Counted from the stretch's first letter, positions 28,427-38,628 are shown. The stretch: DNA of 64,000 nt from Sulfitobacter alexandrii (GCF_001886735.1 NZ_CP018076.1:2542001-2606000); one strand, 5' to 3'. The notes: generated from the sequence alone by a model not told the origin. Translations and numbers: made by a program.

Positions 28427-28609
28427 ATGCGCGATTCCCATGACCGCCCCGCCGCCCCGAATTACACACAGGCCTGCATCGTGATGTTCGGCGTCAACCT
28501 CGCGTGGGTCCTGATGGCGATCTGGGCGATCTGGGGGCTGATCGCGGCAGCCGCGCTGGGATGGGCGGTGAACAAGGTGATAGACCGGATCGCCCTGACG
28601 CGGCAGTGA
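28427..28609 (+). CDS. small membrane protein of unknown function
   Basis: A 60-residue protein: hydrophilic N-terminus, then one or two tightly spaced hydrophobic segments (IVMFGVNLAWVLMAIWAIWG and LIAAAALGWAVNKVI) and a basic tail. It follows the aminotransferase gene by 51 bases and may share its transcript. I do not recognise a function. Confidence 0.6.
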   Translation: MRDSHDRPAAPNYTQACIVMFGVNLAWVLMAIWAIWGLIAAAALGWAVNKVIDRIALTRQ

Positions 28610-28636
28610 TCCGGCGGCCCTTGCGTCGCGGTCGGC

Positions 28637-29845
28637 CTACCCTCCCGCGATGACCTCTGCCGCGGCGTCCAGCGCGCCCGCGCCGTGATCGATTCGCAGG
28701 GCGCGCATGCCCGCTTCGATCCCGCCCAGCAGGCCCATGACCATGTGGCCGTTGACATAGCCCATGTGCCCCAGCCGAAAGAAACCGTCGCGCGCCGGGT
28801 CGCCCGGTTCAGCCATGCCAAGCCCGATGCCCAGCGTCAGCGCCAGTTCGCTTTCCAGCCAGCTGCGCAGCTCGGTTGCCTGCGGCGTCTGCAGGCGCAG
28901 GGCCGTGACAGCGCAGCTGCGGTGCGCCGGATCGGATACGTTCATGCCGAAGCTGCCCGCCGTCGACCATGCCTCGCAGGCGGCCCAGACCGCGCGGGCC
29001 AGCACATGGTGCCGGGCCCAGACCTGTTCCATCCCTTCGCCGTGAATCAGGTCGAGCGCGGCGCGCAGACCGTAGAGATGATGAGTGGGGGCCGTGCCGC
29101 CGTGATATTGGAAGAATTCGTCCGGTGCGGCGCGCGGTGCCCAGTCCCAGAACCAGCTGACCCGGTCCAGCCGCGCCCGTGCCGCCGCGGCCCGGTCGTT
29201 GAAGAACACGAAGGCCATGCCCGGCGGCATCATGAGGCCCTTCTGCGAACCGGTGACCGTCACGTCGGCGCCCCAGGCGTCCATCTCGAACCTGTCGCAC
29301 CCCAGCGAGGCGATGCAGTCGGCCAGCAGGAGCGCGGGATGGCCCAGATCGTCGAGCACCCCGCGCAGCGCCGCGATATCGTTGCGGATCGAGGTGGAGG
29401 TGTCCACGTGAACCGCCAGCACGGCCTTGATCCGGTGGCCGTCATCCGCCTTGAGCACCTCGGCGATACGATCCATGTCCATGGGGCTCTGCTTGCCGAA
29501 GTCGATGATGTCGGTTTCCAGCCCCAGGCTGCGCGCCACCATCCCCCAACCCAGACCGAAGCGGCCCGTGGCGGGCACCAGTACCCTGTCGCCGGGCCGC
29601 GTCACGTTCACCAGCGCCGCCTCCCACGCGGCGTGACCGTTGCCGATGTACATGGCCACGTTGTGATCGGTGCGCGCGACACGCTTCAGGTCCGCGACAA
29701 TCCCCGGCATCATGTCGGGCAGTTCACCCGCGTAGATGTTGGGCGCGGCCCGGTGCATCGCGCCCAGCACCGCGTCCGGCGTGACCGAGGGACCGGGAAT
29801 CGCGAGGTAGGGACGCCCCTGCGCCAGTTTGGGTTTCTGTTTCAT
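28637..29845 (-). CDS. class V PLP aminotransferase (serine/alanine-glyoxylate type)
   Basis: A 402-residue fold-type I enzyme of the alanine-glyoxylate / serine-glyoxylate aminotransferase group. The N-terminus IPGPSVTPDAVLGAM, the YIGNGHAAWEAALVNV segment, and VTVTGSQKGLMMPPG with the PLP Lys are characteristic. It transfers an amino group to or from glyoxylate. Start ATG at 29845. Monocistronic; divergent from the ABC exporter with 141 bases between. The residues that separate serine from alanine specificity were not resolved. Confidence 0.88.
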   Translation of the reverse strand: MKQKPKLAQGRPYLAIPGPSVTPDAVLGAMHRAAPNIYAGELPDMMPGIVADLKRVARTDHNVAMYIGNGHAAWEAALVNVTRPGDRVLVPATGRFGLGWGMVARSLGLETDIIDFGKQSPMDMDRIAEVLKADDGHRIKAVLAVHVDTSTSIRNDIAALRGVLDDLGHPALLLADCIASLGCDRFEMDAWGADVTVTGSQKGLMMPPGMAFVFFNDRAAAARARLDRVSWFWDWAPRAAPDEFFQYHGGTAPTHHLYGLRAALDLIHGEGMEQVWARHHVLARAVWAACEAWSTAGSFGMNVSDPAHRSCAVTALRLQTPQATELRSWLESELALTLGIGLGMAEPGDPARDGFFRLGHMGYVNGHMVMGLLGGIEAGMRALRIDHGAGALDAAAEVIAGG

Positions 29846-29986
29846 CGGAATGCCTTGTCGCCCTGGAATGGTCGCGCAGACACTACGCCCGGATGATCCG
29901 GCGTCAATATCCCACCTGCCTTGCCCTGCCGGGGACGGTTGCGTAGACAGGTGGGCAGACCGCCCCAGAGGAGCGTCCACGTCAAC

Positions 29987-31843
29987 ATGAACGATCAGAC
30001 CTACACCTCCGGAGAGTTGCTGCGCTGGCTCTGGCGGGATTACCTCAGGAAGCACGTGAAGCTGATGATCGTCGCCGTGATCTTCATGGCGATCGAGGGC
30101 AGCACGCTGGGTGCGCTTGCACGGCTGATGGAGCCCATGTTCGATCAGGTCTTCGTCGCGGGCGACCGCAGTGCGCTGAAATGGGTCGGCCTCGTGCTGG
30201 TGGGCATCTTTGCCCTGCGCGCGGTCGCCGGGGTGATCCAGAAAGTCCTGCTGACCCGGATCGCGCAGCGCACGGCCGCGGACATGCGGATCGAGCTTCT
30301 GGACAAGCTGATGGTGCAGGACGGCGCTTTTCATCAGGCCCATCCCCCCGGCTTCCTGATCCAGAGGGTACAGTCCGACGTGAACGCGGTCGGTGACGTC
30401 TGGCGGGCGGTGATCACCGGCGCGGGGCGCGATGCCATCGGGCTGATCGTCCTGCTGGGGGTCGCCATTTCCATCGACCCGGTCTGGGCCTTCCTGGCCT
30501 GCATCGGCGTTCCGCTGATGGTGTTGCCCGCCGCCGCGGCGCAGCGGTTCGTCCGCCGCCGCGCCCGCGAGGCCCGCGATCTGGGGGCCCACTTGTCGAC
30601 CCGTCTCGACGAGGTGTTCCACGGGATCGTGCAGATCAAGCTGAACGCGCTGGAGCAGTACCAGTCGCGCCAGTATCGCGACCTGACGCGCAAGTTCGTC
30701 ACCACGGAGGTGCGCGCCGCGTTCGGCAATTCCGCGATACCGGGGATGATCGACATCATGTCCGGCATCGGCTTCATGGCCGTCATCCTCTATGGCGGCA
30801 GCCAGATCATCTCGGGGGACAAGACGATCGGGCAATTCATGACCTTCTTCACGGCCATGGGCTTTACCTTCAGCCCGCTGCGGCGGCTGGGCGGCGTGAG
30901 CGGCTTGTGGCAGACGGCTGCCGCGGCGCTGGAAAGACTGAAGGAACTGCTGGACGCGCCGCGGACGCAAACCGATCCGGAGACGCCCCGCGCATTGCCC
31001 CTGCCCAGCACGGCCATCGCCCTGAAGGACGTGACCCTGTCCTTTGGCGACACCAAGGTGCTGGACGGGTTGAACCTGACGGCGAACGCGGGCGAGACCA
31101 CGGCGCTCGTGGGGGCGTCGGGGGCGGGCAAATCCACCATCTTCAACGTCTTGACCCGCCTCATCGATCCGCAGGAGGGCGAAGTGACGATCGGGGGCGT
31201 GCCGGTGACCGACCTGACGCTGGCCGACCTGCGCGGCCTGTTCTCGGTCGTGACGCAGGAGGCGCTGCTTTTCGACGAGACGGTGCGCGAGAATATCCTG
31301 CTGGGCCGGACCGACGTCAGCGATGAACGCCTGCGCGAGGTCCTGCAGGCGGCACATGTGGCGGACTTCCTGCCCAAGCTGGAAAACGGGCTGGACACCC
31401 GCGTCGGCCCGAGGGGATCGGCGCTCTCGGGTGGGCAGCGGCAACGTGTGGTGATCGCCCGCGCCCTGCTGCGCGACACGCCGATCCTGCTGCTGGACGA
31501 GGCGACCAGCGCCCTCGACGCGCAATCGGAACAAGTGGTGCAGGATGCCCTGGACCGGCTGTCCGCCGGGCGCACCACGCTGGTGATCGCGCACCGGCTG
31601 GCCACGATCCGCAGCGCCGACCGGATCGTTGTGATGGACCGCGGGCGGGTGACGGACGAAGGGACGCACGAAGAGTTGCTGGCCGGAGGCGGGATCTACG
31701 CGAACCTCTACCGCCTGCAATTCGAGGACGGCAAGACGGTTTCGGACGCGCGCGGGATGCGCGCGCTGCGGGCACGGGAACGCGGGCTGGCACCGACACA
31801 GCCGAACCTGCTGCAACGCATCGGGCAGCGGCTGTTCGGCTGA
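29987..31843 (+). CDS. ABC exporter, fused permease and ATPase (MsbA-like)
   Basis: A 618-residue half transporter: six transmembrane helices in residues 25-340, then the ATPase with Walker A GASGAGKST, signature LSGGQRQRV, Walker B ILLLDEATSALD and the switch VIAHRLATI. It works as a homodimer in the inner membrane. The resemblance is to lipid/drug exporters of the MsbA group, but substrate is not visible. The stop lies 12 bases from the convergent glycosyltransferase gene. Confidence 0.92.
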   Translation: MNDQTYTSGELLRWLWRDYLRKHVKLMIVAVIFMAIEGSTLGALARLMEPMFDQVFVAGDRSALKWVGLVLVGIFALRAVAGVIQKVLLTRIAQRTAADMRIELLDKLMVQDGAFHQAHPPGFLIQRVQSDVNAVGDVWRAVITGAGRDAIGLIVLLGVAISIDPVWAFLACIGVPLMVLPAAAAQRFVRRRAREARDLGAHLSTRLDEVFHGIVQIKLNALEQYQSRQYRDLTRKFVTTEVRAAFGNSAIPGMIDIMSGIGFMAVILYGGSQIISGDKTIGQFMTFFTAMGFTFSPLRRLGGVSGLWQTAAAALERLKELLDAPRTQTDPETPRALPLPSTAIALKDVTLSFGDTKVLDGLNLTANAGETTALVGASGAGKSTIFNVLTRLIDPQEGEVTIGGVPVTDLTLADLRGLFSVVTQEALLFDETVRENILLGRTDVSDERLREVLQAAHVADFLPKLENGLDTRVGPRGSALSGGQRQRVVIARALLRDTPILLLDEATSALDAQSEQVVQDALDRLSAGRTTLVIAHRLATIRSADRIVVMDRGRVTDEGTHEELLAGGGIYANLYRLQFEDGKTVSDARGMRALRARERGLAPTQPNLLQRIGQRLFG

Positions 31844-31854
31844 CCGGTCGCGCT

Positions 31855-32531
31855 CTACCGTCGGTAGCCGCGCGCCAGAACCTCGGGATCCGCGCCGGAC
31901 ATGTACCGCAACAAGGTCAGCAGGTTGGCGGCGCCGCGGCGCAGCCAGCCTTGCCGGCGATACTTCGCCGCGCTGGTCACGGCGGTGGCGTCGAGAGGCA
32001 TGAGCTTTCCGCGCAGGGCGCGGACGATGGCCACGTCCTCCATCAGCGGGATGTCGGGATAGCCGCCTGCCCGCTCGTACAACTCCCGAGAGACCAGCAG
32101 CCCCTGATCTCCGTAGGGCAGGCCGAGGTGGCTTCGCAGGTTGGCCCAGGCCGAGACCAGCCGCGGCCGCAGCCCGCCGCCGTCGAACTTCAGGCGGCAC
32201 CAGCCCGCCCGGTCATGCGCGCGCAGGTGATCGCGGACCGCCCCGCTCCAGCCGGGCTGAAGCCGGGTGTCGGCGTGCAGGATCAGCAGCCAGTCCCCCG
32301 TGCCGCCGCACAGCCGCGCCGCAGCTGCCCCCCGCGCGAAGGCGCGCCGTGAAGGACCTCGGCCCCCCATGCCTGACCCAGTGCCCCCGTGGCATCGGAA
32401 GACCCGCCATCGCTGAGGATCAGCTCGCGGATCAGACCGGCCTCCAGCCCTTCCATCAAGGTGGCAAGGCATTCCGGCAGGGCCTCCGCCGCGTCGAGAG
32501 TTGGAATGATGACCGAGACCGGCGCGCGCAT
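31855..32531 (-). pseudogene. family 2 glycosyltransferase (TIGR04283 type) split by a frameshift
   Basis: The N-terminal part (start at 32531: APVSVIIPTLDAAEALPECL, ILSDGGSSD, HGAPSRGGQLRRG) and the C-terminal part (GDWLLILHADTRLQPGW, LPYGDQGLLVSRELYERAG, PLMEDVAIV) are both canonical for one glycosyltransferase of about 225 residues, but lie in different frames. The join falls at a run of five Cs (32295-32299); a sixth C restores one frame through a GDWLLILHADT junction. The loss is either a true mutation or an assembly error. If intact, the enzyme transfers sugars to an unknown acceptor. Confidence 0.8.
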
Positions 32532-32595
32532 TGCGACCCCTTTAGAACTGGCGACGGAGCCTATATGTCATGGCTACCGCAGAAAGGACACCACC

Positions 32596-33360
32596 ATGAC
32601 GCACCGCCGCATCCTGCGCCTGTCAGGCGAAGACACCCGCGAATTCCTGCAGGGGCTCATCACCAACGACATCGGCAAGCTGGCGCAGGGACCGGTCTAC
32701 GCGGCCCTGCTGACCCCGCAGGGCAAATACCTCGCAGATTTCTTCGTCATCGACGGGAAGGACGGGAGTGTCCTGCTGGATGTCGCGGACAGCCTGGCCG
32801 ACATGCTGGTGCAGCGTCTGACGATGTACAAGCTGCGCGCCGACGTCCGGATCGAAGACAGCGGCCTGCACCTGCACCGCGGGACCGGCACGCCGCCCGA
32901 GGATGGCTTTGCTGATCCGCGCACCCCCGACATGGGCTGGCGGGCCTATCGTAACGACCCGCAGGCCGGTGACGATGGCACCGACTGGGACGCGTTGCGG
33001 GTGACCCATCTCATCCCCGAGACGGGCATCGAACTCACGCCGGATACCTTCATTCTCGAAGCGGGGCTCGACAGGCTGAACGGCGTGGATTTCCGCAAGG
33101 GCTGCTATGTCGGGCAGGAAGTGACCGCGCGGATGCGGCACAAGACGACGCTCCGCAAGGGGCTGGCCCGCGTCGAGGTGTCGGGGGAGGCGCCGGTCGG
33201 CACCGAACTGCTGGCGGGCGAGAAACCGGCGGGAACGCTGCTGACCCAGGCGGGTGGCAGGGGCATCGCCTATCTCAGGTACGACCGCGCCAGCGAACCG
33301 ATGACGGCGGGAACGGCGCAGGTGACATGGCAGGGGCCTGGCGGCGATTCCCACGATTGA
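32596..33360 (+). CDS. ygfZ: folate-binding protein YgfZ/GcvT-like (Fe-S cluster maintenance)
   Basis: A 254-residue GcvT-fold protein. The KGCYVGQE motif, with the Cys required for YgfZ function, is present, and the N-terminal GEDTREFLQGLITNDIGKL is the family start. YgfZ/IBA57 proteins bind folate and support Fe-S cluster assembly or repair, for example for MiaB and aconitase. Divergent from the glycosyltransferase gene with 64 bases between. Confidence 0.9.
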   Translation: MTHRRILRLSGEDTREFLQGLITNDIGKLAQGPVYAALLTPQGKYLADFFVIDGKDGSVLLDVADSLADMLVQRLTMYKLRADVRIEDSGLHLHRGTGTPPEDGFADPRTPDMGWRAYRNDPQAGDDGTDWDALRVTHLIPETGIELTPDTFILEAGLDRLNGVDFRKGCYVGQEVTARMRHKTTLRKGLARVEVSGEAPVGTELLAGEKPAGTLLTQAGGRGIAYLRYDRASEPMTAGTAQVTWQGPGGDSHD

Positions 33361-33432
33361 CCGCCATCGCCGTCACGGAACCGCCGTCAGCCTTGCATCC
33401 GCAGCATAACGTCGCGTCAAATGCGCGCACCA

Positions 33433-33996
33433 TCAGGCGCGCTCGACGTATTCCATCGTCTCGGTATTGACCACGATGTCCTCGTCCTGACCGACGAACG
33501 GGGGCACGGAAACCTTCACGCCATTGTCCAGAATCGCGGGCTTGAAGGAGTTGGCGGCGGTCTGTCCCTTCACCACCGGCTCCGTCTCCACGACCTTGCA
33601 GACCACCTTCTGCGGCAGCGAGGCATTGAGCGCCTCGGCCTCGTGGTACTCGACCACGATCATCATGCCGTCCTGCAGGAACGGCCGGCGTTCGCCCAGA
33701 AGCTCGGAGGAAAGCTGCACCTGCTCGTAGGTATCCGTATCCATCACGACCAGCATCCCGTTGTCTTCATAGAGAAATTGCTGATCTTTCTGCTCGAGAC
33801 GCACGCGCTCCACCTTGTCGGCGGAACGGAAGCGCTCGTTCAGCTTGGAGCCGTTGCGGAGGTTGCGCAGTTCAACCTGGGCAAAGGCCCCGCCCTTGCC
33901 GGGCTTCACGTGGTCGACCTTGACCGCCGCCCAGAGGCCGCCGTTATGCTCCAGCACGTTGCCGGGGCGGATCTCGTTTCCATTGATTTTTGGCAT
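33433..33996 (-). CDS. efp: translation elongation factor P
   Basis: A 187-residue EF-P with the three-domain layout: N-terminal KOW-like domain, [17 protein letters not shown], then VKPGKGGAF with the modifiable Lys at position 34, and the C-terminal OB domain ending in the family [18 protein letters not shown]. It relieves ribosome stalling at polyproline. No epmA/epmB nearby. Divergent from the next gene by 219 bases. Confidence 0.96.
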   Translation of the reverse strand: MPKINGNEIRPGNVLEHNGGLWAAVKVDHVKPGKGGAFAQVELRNLRNGSKLNERFRSADKVERVRLEQKDQQFLYEDNGMLVVMDTDTYEQVQLSSELLGERRPFLQDGMMIVVEYHEAEALNASLPQKVVCKVVETEPVVKGQTAANSFKPAILDNGVKVSVPPFVGQDEDIVVNTETMEYVERA

Positions 33997-34099
33997 TTCG
34001 CAAAACCGTCATAGAGGTTGATGTGTATTCCACGCACCCTATATCTGCGGTATCGGCTCCCTGCAAGGCGACCGCATGCTATGCTGCGCCCGCGAAAGT

Positions 34100-34116
34100 C
34101 ATGCAGCCACTGCATG
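34100..34116. promoter_or_regulatory. perfect 7-bp inverted repeat between efp and the small conserved gene
   Basis: CATGCAG (34100-34106) and CTGCATG (34110-34116) with 3 bases between form a compact dyad in a divergent intergenic region. It could be an operator for either gene. Regulator unknown. Confidence 0.35.
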
Positions 34117-34215
34117 GGAGACATGCGAAATATCGGTATCCGAATCGTGGGATATCCGTCATAAGAGGCCGCACGCCAAAATGACAAGAGCAAGAATAAC
34201 GGAAAGGACGACGAG

Positions 34216-34536
34216 ATGAGAGATTTCGTTGATGGCACCGCTTTCAATAACGAGCAAGGAAATCGGGCCCGCAAACTTTTCGCTGCCGTGGTACTGGCAG
34301 CGCTGGATGACGCGATTGCGGATGACAAGAAATACGGCAACGGACCGGAACAGATCGCCCGCTGGGCGCGGTCGCGCGATGGCCGTGAAGTGCTGAGCTG
34401 TGCCGGCATCGACCCGAACGAACGTGTCGTGACCGGACTGATGGAATTCGTCGGCAAGGGTGTTCGGACCTCCGTCGCCCTGAGCCGTGAAGAATCCGAG
34501 CGGCGCAACGCCGCTCAACAGGCCGAAGCGGCCTGA
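34216..34536 (+). CDS. conserved Roseobacter-group small protein (DUF6280-like)
   Basis: A 106-residue acidic helical protein with conserved segments (RDFVDGTAFNNEQGNRARKL, ARWARSRDGREVLSCAGIDP). It is very similar in feel to small proteins found next to basic cell genes across Rhodobacteraceae; I believe it is DUF6280 but cannot confirm that. SD GGAAAGG lies about 11 bases before the ATG. Single gene with its own strong terminator. Function unknown. Confidence 0.7.
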   Translation: MRDFVDGTAFNNEQGNRARKLFAAVVLAALDDAIADDKKYGNGPEQIARWARSRDGREVLSCAGIDPNERVVTGLMEFVGKGVRTSVALSREESERRNAAQQAEAA

Positions 34537-34564
34537 CCCCAAAATCGCCATTCCGCTCGGATCA

Positions 34565-34591
34565 AACGCAGCCTGCGGGCTGCGTTTTTTT
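34565..34591 (+). terminator. intrinsic terminator after the DUF6280-like gene
   Basis: A 9-bp stem AACGCAGCC / GGCTGCGTT with a 4-nt loop, and a run of Ts that begins in the stem and continues to 34591. Classical intrinsic terminator. Confidence 0.9.
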
Positions 34592-34678
34592 CGTTGAAGC
34601 GGGCCGGGTTCGTGCCACAGCCTCTTCCCCGGCCGCGCAATTTACGCCAGTTTGCGCCAGCGCATCGAAGGGGACGGC

Positions 34679-36136
34679 ATGACCAAGGCGATCATGATCC
34701 AGGGAACGGGATCGAACGTGGGAAAATCCATGATCGTCGCCGGGCTGATCCGCGCCTGCGTGCAGCGGGGCCTGCGTGTGCGCCCGTTCAAACCGCAGAA
34801 CATGTCGAACAATGCCGCCGTGACGGAAGACGGCGGCGAGATCGGCCGCGCCCAGGCCTTGCAGGCCCGTGCCGCGGGCGTGCCCCCTCACACCGACATG
34901 AACCCGATCCTGCTCAAACCGCAGTCCGCCACGGGGGCGCAGATCGTCGTACAGGGTCAGGTCGCCGGCATGCAGGAGGCCGCGGATTTCGGCCGGAACA
35001 AGAGAACCCTTTTGCCCCGTGTGCTGGAGTCCTTTCACCGGCTGGGCCGCGAGGCCGATCTGATCGTCGTCGAAGGCGCCGGCAGCCCGGCGGAAACCAA
35101 CCTGCGGGCGGGTGACATCGCCAACATGGGCTTTGCCACCGCCGCCGGGGTTCCCGTGATCCTGATGGGCGACATCGACCGCGGCGGCGTGATCGCGCAG
35201 ATCGTGGGCACGCAGGCCGTCCTTTCCGACGAGGACAAGGCGCAGGTCCGCGGGTTCGCGGTCAACAAGTTCCGGGGCGACCGCAGCCTGTTCGATAATG
35301 GCCGCGACGACATCGCCCGGCGGACCGGATGGCCAAGCCTCGGGGTGATCCCATGGTTCGAACAGGCACACCGCCTGCCCGCCGAAGACGTGATGGACCT
35401 CCCATCGCGGCTGCGGTCCGGTGGGGCGGGCTGCGTGATCGCCGTGCCGCGTCTGCCGCGCATCGCCAATTTCGACGATCTGGACCCGCTCGCGGCGGAA
35501 CCGGGCGTGGACCTGCGCATGATCCTGCCGGGCACTCCCCTGCCCGCCGACGCGGACCTGGTGCTGCTGGTCGGGTCGAAAGCCACCATCGCCGACCTTG
35601 CCGCGCTGCGGGCCGAGGGATGGGACATCGACCTCGCGGCGCATGTCCGGCGGGGCGGTCACGTGCTGGGCCTGTGCGGCGGCTACCAGATGCTGGGACA
35701 GACCATCGCCGACCCCCACGGCATCGAGGGGCCACCGTCCGAGGTGGCAGGGCTGGGCCATCTTCGGATCGATACGGTGATGGCGCCGAAGAAGCACCTG
35801 TCACTCAAGACCGGCACCCATCCTGCAAGTGGCACCAGCCTGTCCGGGTATGAAATCCATATCGGGGAGACCACAGGCCCGGACTGCGCCCGAGGCTGGC
35901 TGACCTTCGACGGCGCGTCCGAAGGCGCGATGAGCGCGGACGGTCGCGTTCAGGGCTGCTACATGCACGGAATATTCACCTCCGACTCCTTCCGGCGCGC
36001 CTACCTGTCGGAGTTCGGAGTCGACTCCTCTCTCGTCTTCGACGCGGGAGTCGAAACCACGCTGGACGCGCTTGCAGCCCACGTCGAACGCTACATGGAC
36101 GTCGACCTGCTGCTGTCCCTCGCCGAAGAGGTCTGA
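34679..36136 (+). CDS. cobQ: cobyric acid synthase
   Basis: A 485-residue glutamine-dependent amidotransferase of vitamin B12 synthesis; it amidates adenosylcobyrinic acid a,c-diamide at four side chains. N-terminal P-loop GTGSNVGKS (residues 9-17) with [10 protein letters not shown], then the class I glutamine amidotransferase domain with catalytic Cys in [10 protein letters not shown] and His in YMHGIF. ATG at 34679 has SD AAGGGGA. No other cob genes adjoin, so it stands apart from the rest of the pathway. Confidence 0.95.
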   Translation: MTKAIMIQGTGSNVGKSMIVAGLIRACVQRGLRVRPFKPQNMSNNAAVTEDGGEIGRAQALQARAAGVPPHTDMNPILLKPQSATGAQIVVQGQVAGMQEAADFGRNKRTLLPRVLESFHRLGREADLIVVEGAGSPAETNLRAGDIANMGFATAAGVPVILMGDIDRGGVIAQIVGTQAVLSDEDKAQVRGFAVNKFRGDRSLFDNGRDDIARRTGWPSLGVIPWFEQAHRLPAEDVMDLPSRLRSGGAGCVIAVPRLPRIANFDDLDPLAAEPGVDLRMILPGTPLPADADLVLLVGSKATIADLAALRAEGWDIDLAAHVRRGGHVLGLCGGYQMLGQTIADPHGIEGPPSEVAGLGHLRIDTVMAPKKHLSLKTGTHPASGTSLSGYEIHIGETTGPDCARGWLTFDGASEGAMSADGRVQGCYMHGIFTSDSFRRAYLSEFGVDSSLVFDAGVETTLDALAAHVERYMDVDLLLSLAEEV

Positions 36137-36144
36137 AGAAGCGG

Positions 36145-37127
36145 CTATTCCAGTTCTTGTGCCGTCAGGGCGCGGTGGATCTCCCGGCGCACCAGCTTGC
36201 GGACGTTGCGGGTGATCCGCTCGCCAAGGGCGCCCTGCAGTTCCGCGCGGACGATCTCGCTCACGAGGTCGCGCAATGCTTCTTCGTCCAGCAGTTGATC
36301 CTCATCGGAAAATGCAAAGCGGTCTTCCTCGGTCTTGCTCTCCGTTTCCGGCGCGCGGGCGGCCTCCGGCTCCTCCCGTTCGCGAAAGAAGCTGGCTGCG
36401 TCCGCTTCCCTGCGGTGGTTCCGGGGAAGATTGTGCAGACGCGCCGTAGTGGCGGCGCTTTCGGAATCGTCCTCCCACGCCATCGCGGGCGCATCCGTGC
36501 CGGAGTAATCATCCTCGACGGCGCCGTCCGGCTCCCAGTTCTCGGGGATGTTGCCAATGGCGGTTTCCAGCGCCGCGATCTTGGCGCTCAACGTGGCAGC
36601 CTGGCCGTCATGGCCCGCCGCCGGACCGTCCTCCACCCCCGCGTGGCGCGTGGTGTCCGGATCAGACTGCGGCGCGGTCTGCTCCGCCCCGCCCGCCGGT
36701 TCAGGATCGAAAAGCTCGGTATCGCGGTGAAACGTCACACCGCCTTCGCCATCTTCGTCGGTATCATCGGCAAAGTTGTAGGGGTCCGATTCATAGTCGA
36801 GGGCGGGATCCTCCAGCGCGTCGGCGGTCGGCTCATCACCCCCCGGGCCATCGCCTGATGCGAGTCCTCTTCCTGCATATCTTCGTCGCCGTATGCCGCC
36901 TCGAACGCGGCATCCTCCTCGGACCAGTCCTGCACCGTTGCTTCGGGCGTTTCCTGTGCCGGTTCGGAAGGCTCGGTGTCGGCAACGCGCAAGGCGGGGG
37001 TCAGGACCAGACGGTCTGACATGACGGGTTTTGCCTTGGGCTGCATCGGGCGTTTGTCTTCGGATACCAGACGGCGGATCGAAGACAGAACATCCTCAAC
37101 CTCGGCATTCGTGACGGGGTCGGACAT
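36145..37127 (-). pseudogene. acidic conserved protein (DUF2497-like ends) split by a frameshift
   Basis: The start (SDPVTNAEVEDVLSSIRRLV) and the end (DLVSEIVRAELQGALGERIT then a basic helix) are both typical of one alphaproteobacterial protein with a long acidic middle, but they lie in two frames. The switch is at a six-C run (36839-36844; G run on the coding strand): one extra base joins the frames and gives a coherent acidic linker (GDEPTADALEDPALDYESDP). The intact product would be about 327 residues. The terminal helices recall polar-organising and DUF2497-type proteins. A downstream GTG reads as a start but is probably inside the gene. Confidence 0.7.
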
Positions 37128-37200
37128 AGATTTTACCACTCTTACCTCCCGCACAGGTTAGCGCGGATCGCAGATTCTCACAATAGAGCGCCGAAAATTG

Positions 37201-38628
37201 TCAGTCTTTTTGCAAGGCGCGCAGGACGCGGTCCAACTGCCGGCCCTGACGGGTCTCCTTGGCCGGCGCATCCTTGACGAGGTTGTAGTATCCCGCCGGG
37301 TCATAGATCTGGACCGGCAACGCAAGGTCCGCAGCGGTCAGGCGTCCCGTTGCGGAGAGCACGGAATAGGCGGCGACATACAGGCTCGCCCGGGCCGACA
37401 CCTGTGTCGACTGCGCATCGAGCAGCGCCTGCTCCGCATCCAATACGTCTAGCGTCGTCCGCGCGCCCAGCGTCGCTTCCTCACGCACGCCACGGAAGGC
37501 GATGCGCGCGGCGCGGATCTGGCGATCCGACGCCTCGAGCTGCGCACGCGCAGAGGCGAAGCTGGCGTAGGCGTTGCCGACGGCCTGTTCGATGTCATAG
37601 CGGACCACGTGCAGGTTCGCCCGCTGGGCGTCACGCTGCGCCATGCTCCTGCGCACGTCGGACGACAGCTTGCCGCCCTGATAAATGGTCTGGTTGACGC
37701 CAAGACCGATGGAGGCGCTGTTGTTGAAATTCTGGTTGCCGAATTCCTCGGACACGCCGACGGATCCGTTCAGCGTGATGCGGGGGGACATCGCCGCCTC
37801 GTTGGACCGGATCAGCAGGTCGGCCGCGGCCACCTGATGCTGGGCCGAGCGCAACAGGGGATGCTGGCGCAGTGCCAGCGCCTTGGCCGCCTCGATATCG
37901 CCGCCCAGCGCGGGCAGTGCCGGCGGCCCGCTGAGGCGGCCGGGGTCACGCCCGACGGCGGTGCGGTATTCTTCCCGCGCGCGCAGCAAGGTGCCCTGTG
38001 CGGCGGCCAGGCCGCTGCGGGCATTTGCAAGCTGCGCCTCGGCCAGCGCCACGTCGGTTCGGGTCACTTCCCCGACTTCAAAGCGGTCGCGCGCCGCGCG
38101 CAGTTCCTGCGTCAGCAGCCGCGTGTTGTTCTCGCGCAGGGCCACGAATTCCGATGCCTCGATGACACCCATATAGGCGCTCACCGCGCGCAACAGGATC
38201 TGCTGTTCGACATTGAGAAGCGTGTCGCGCGTGGCCAGGACGGTTTCCTTGGCGGCCTCGATCCGATAGGAGGAAGCGCCGAAATCATAGACCAGCACCT
38301 CGGCGATCAGGCTGATAGACGCCGTCAGCGAATTGGAACTGCCCGAGGTGGCAAAGGGATTCTGGCTCGGCGCTTCACGGAAGCCCTGGGTCAGATCGGT
38401 GGTCCAGCGCAGAACCGGCTTCAGCGTCGAAACCGCGGCGGCCACGTCCTCGTCCGCGGCCCGCAGAAGCGCGCGCTGCTGCTCCAGCAGACCGGAATGG
38501 TTGTATGCCCCCACCAGCGCGTCCGCCAGCGTTTCGGCCTCCGCCGGTCGCCCCGTGATCGTCAACGCCGCCACGAGGCAGGCCGCCCCCGCCGCGCGCC
38601 GGAATTTCTGGAATGGAGTCACCTGCAT
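37201..38628 (-). CDS. tolC: TolC-family outer-membrane efflux protein
   Basis: A 475-residue outer-membrane factor with a signal peptide (about 30 residues from M1, start 38628) and two internal structural repeats of long helices (VALAEAQLANARSGLAAAQG; ASARAQLEASDRQIRAARIA) plus beta-hairpins. It forms a trimeric channel for type I secretion or RND-type efflux. Length is typical. It follows pcm by 55 bases on the same strand; the two probably share a transcript. Its partner pump is not in this window. Confidence 0.92.
   Translation of the reverse strand: MQVTPFQKFRRAAGAACLVAALTITGRPAEAETLADALVGAYNHSGLLEQQRALLRAADEDVAAAVSTLKPVLRWTTDLTQGFREAPSQNPFATSGSSNSLTASISLIAEVLVYDFGASSYRIEAAKETVLATRDTLLNVEQQILLRAVSAYMGVIEASEFVALRENNTRLLTQELRAARDRFEVGEVTRTDVALAEAQLANARSGLAAAQGTLLRAREEYRTAVGRDPGRLSGPPALPALGGDIEAAKALALRQHPLLRSAQHQVAAADLLIRSNEAAMSPRITLNGSVGVSEEFGNQNFNNSASIGLGVNQTIYQGGKLSSDVRRSMAQRDAQRANLHVVRYDIEQAVGNAYASFASARAQLEASDRQIRAARIAFRGVREEATLGARTTLDVLDAEQALLDAQSTQVSARASLYVAAYSVLSATGRLTAADLALPVQIYDPAGYYNLVKDAPAKETRQGRQLDRVLRALQKD

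Noticed and set aside
29846..32200. Upstream extension of the class V aminotransferase frame through the ABC exporter gene
   Set aside because: Homology begins only at the ATG at 29845; the extension is antisense to the exporter.
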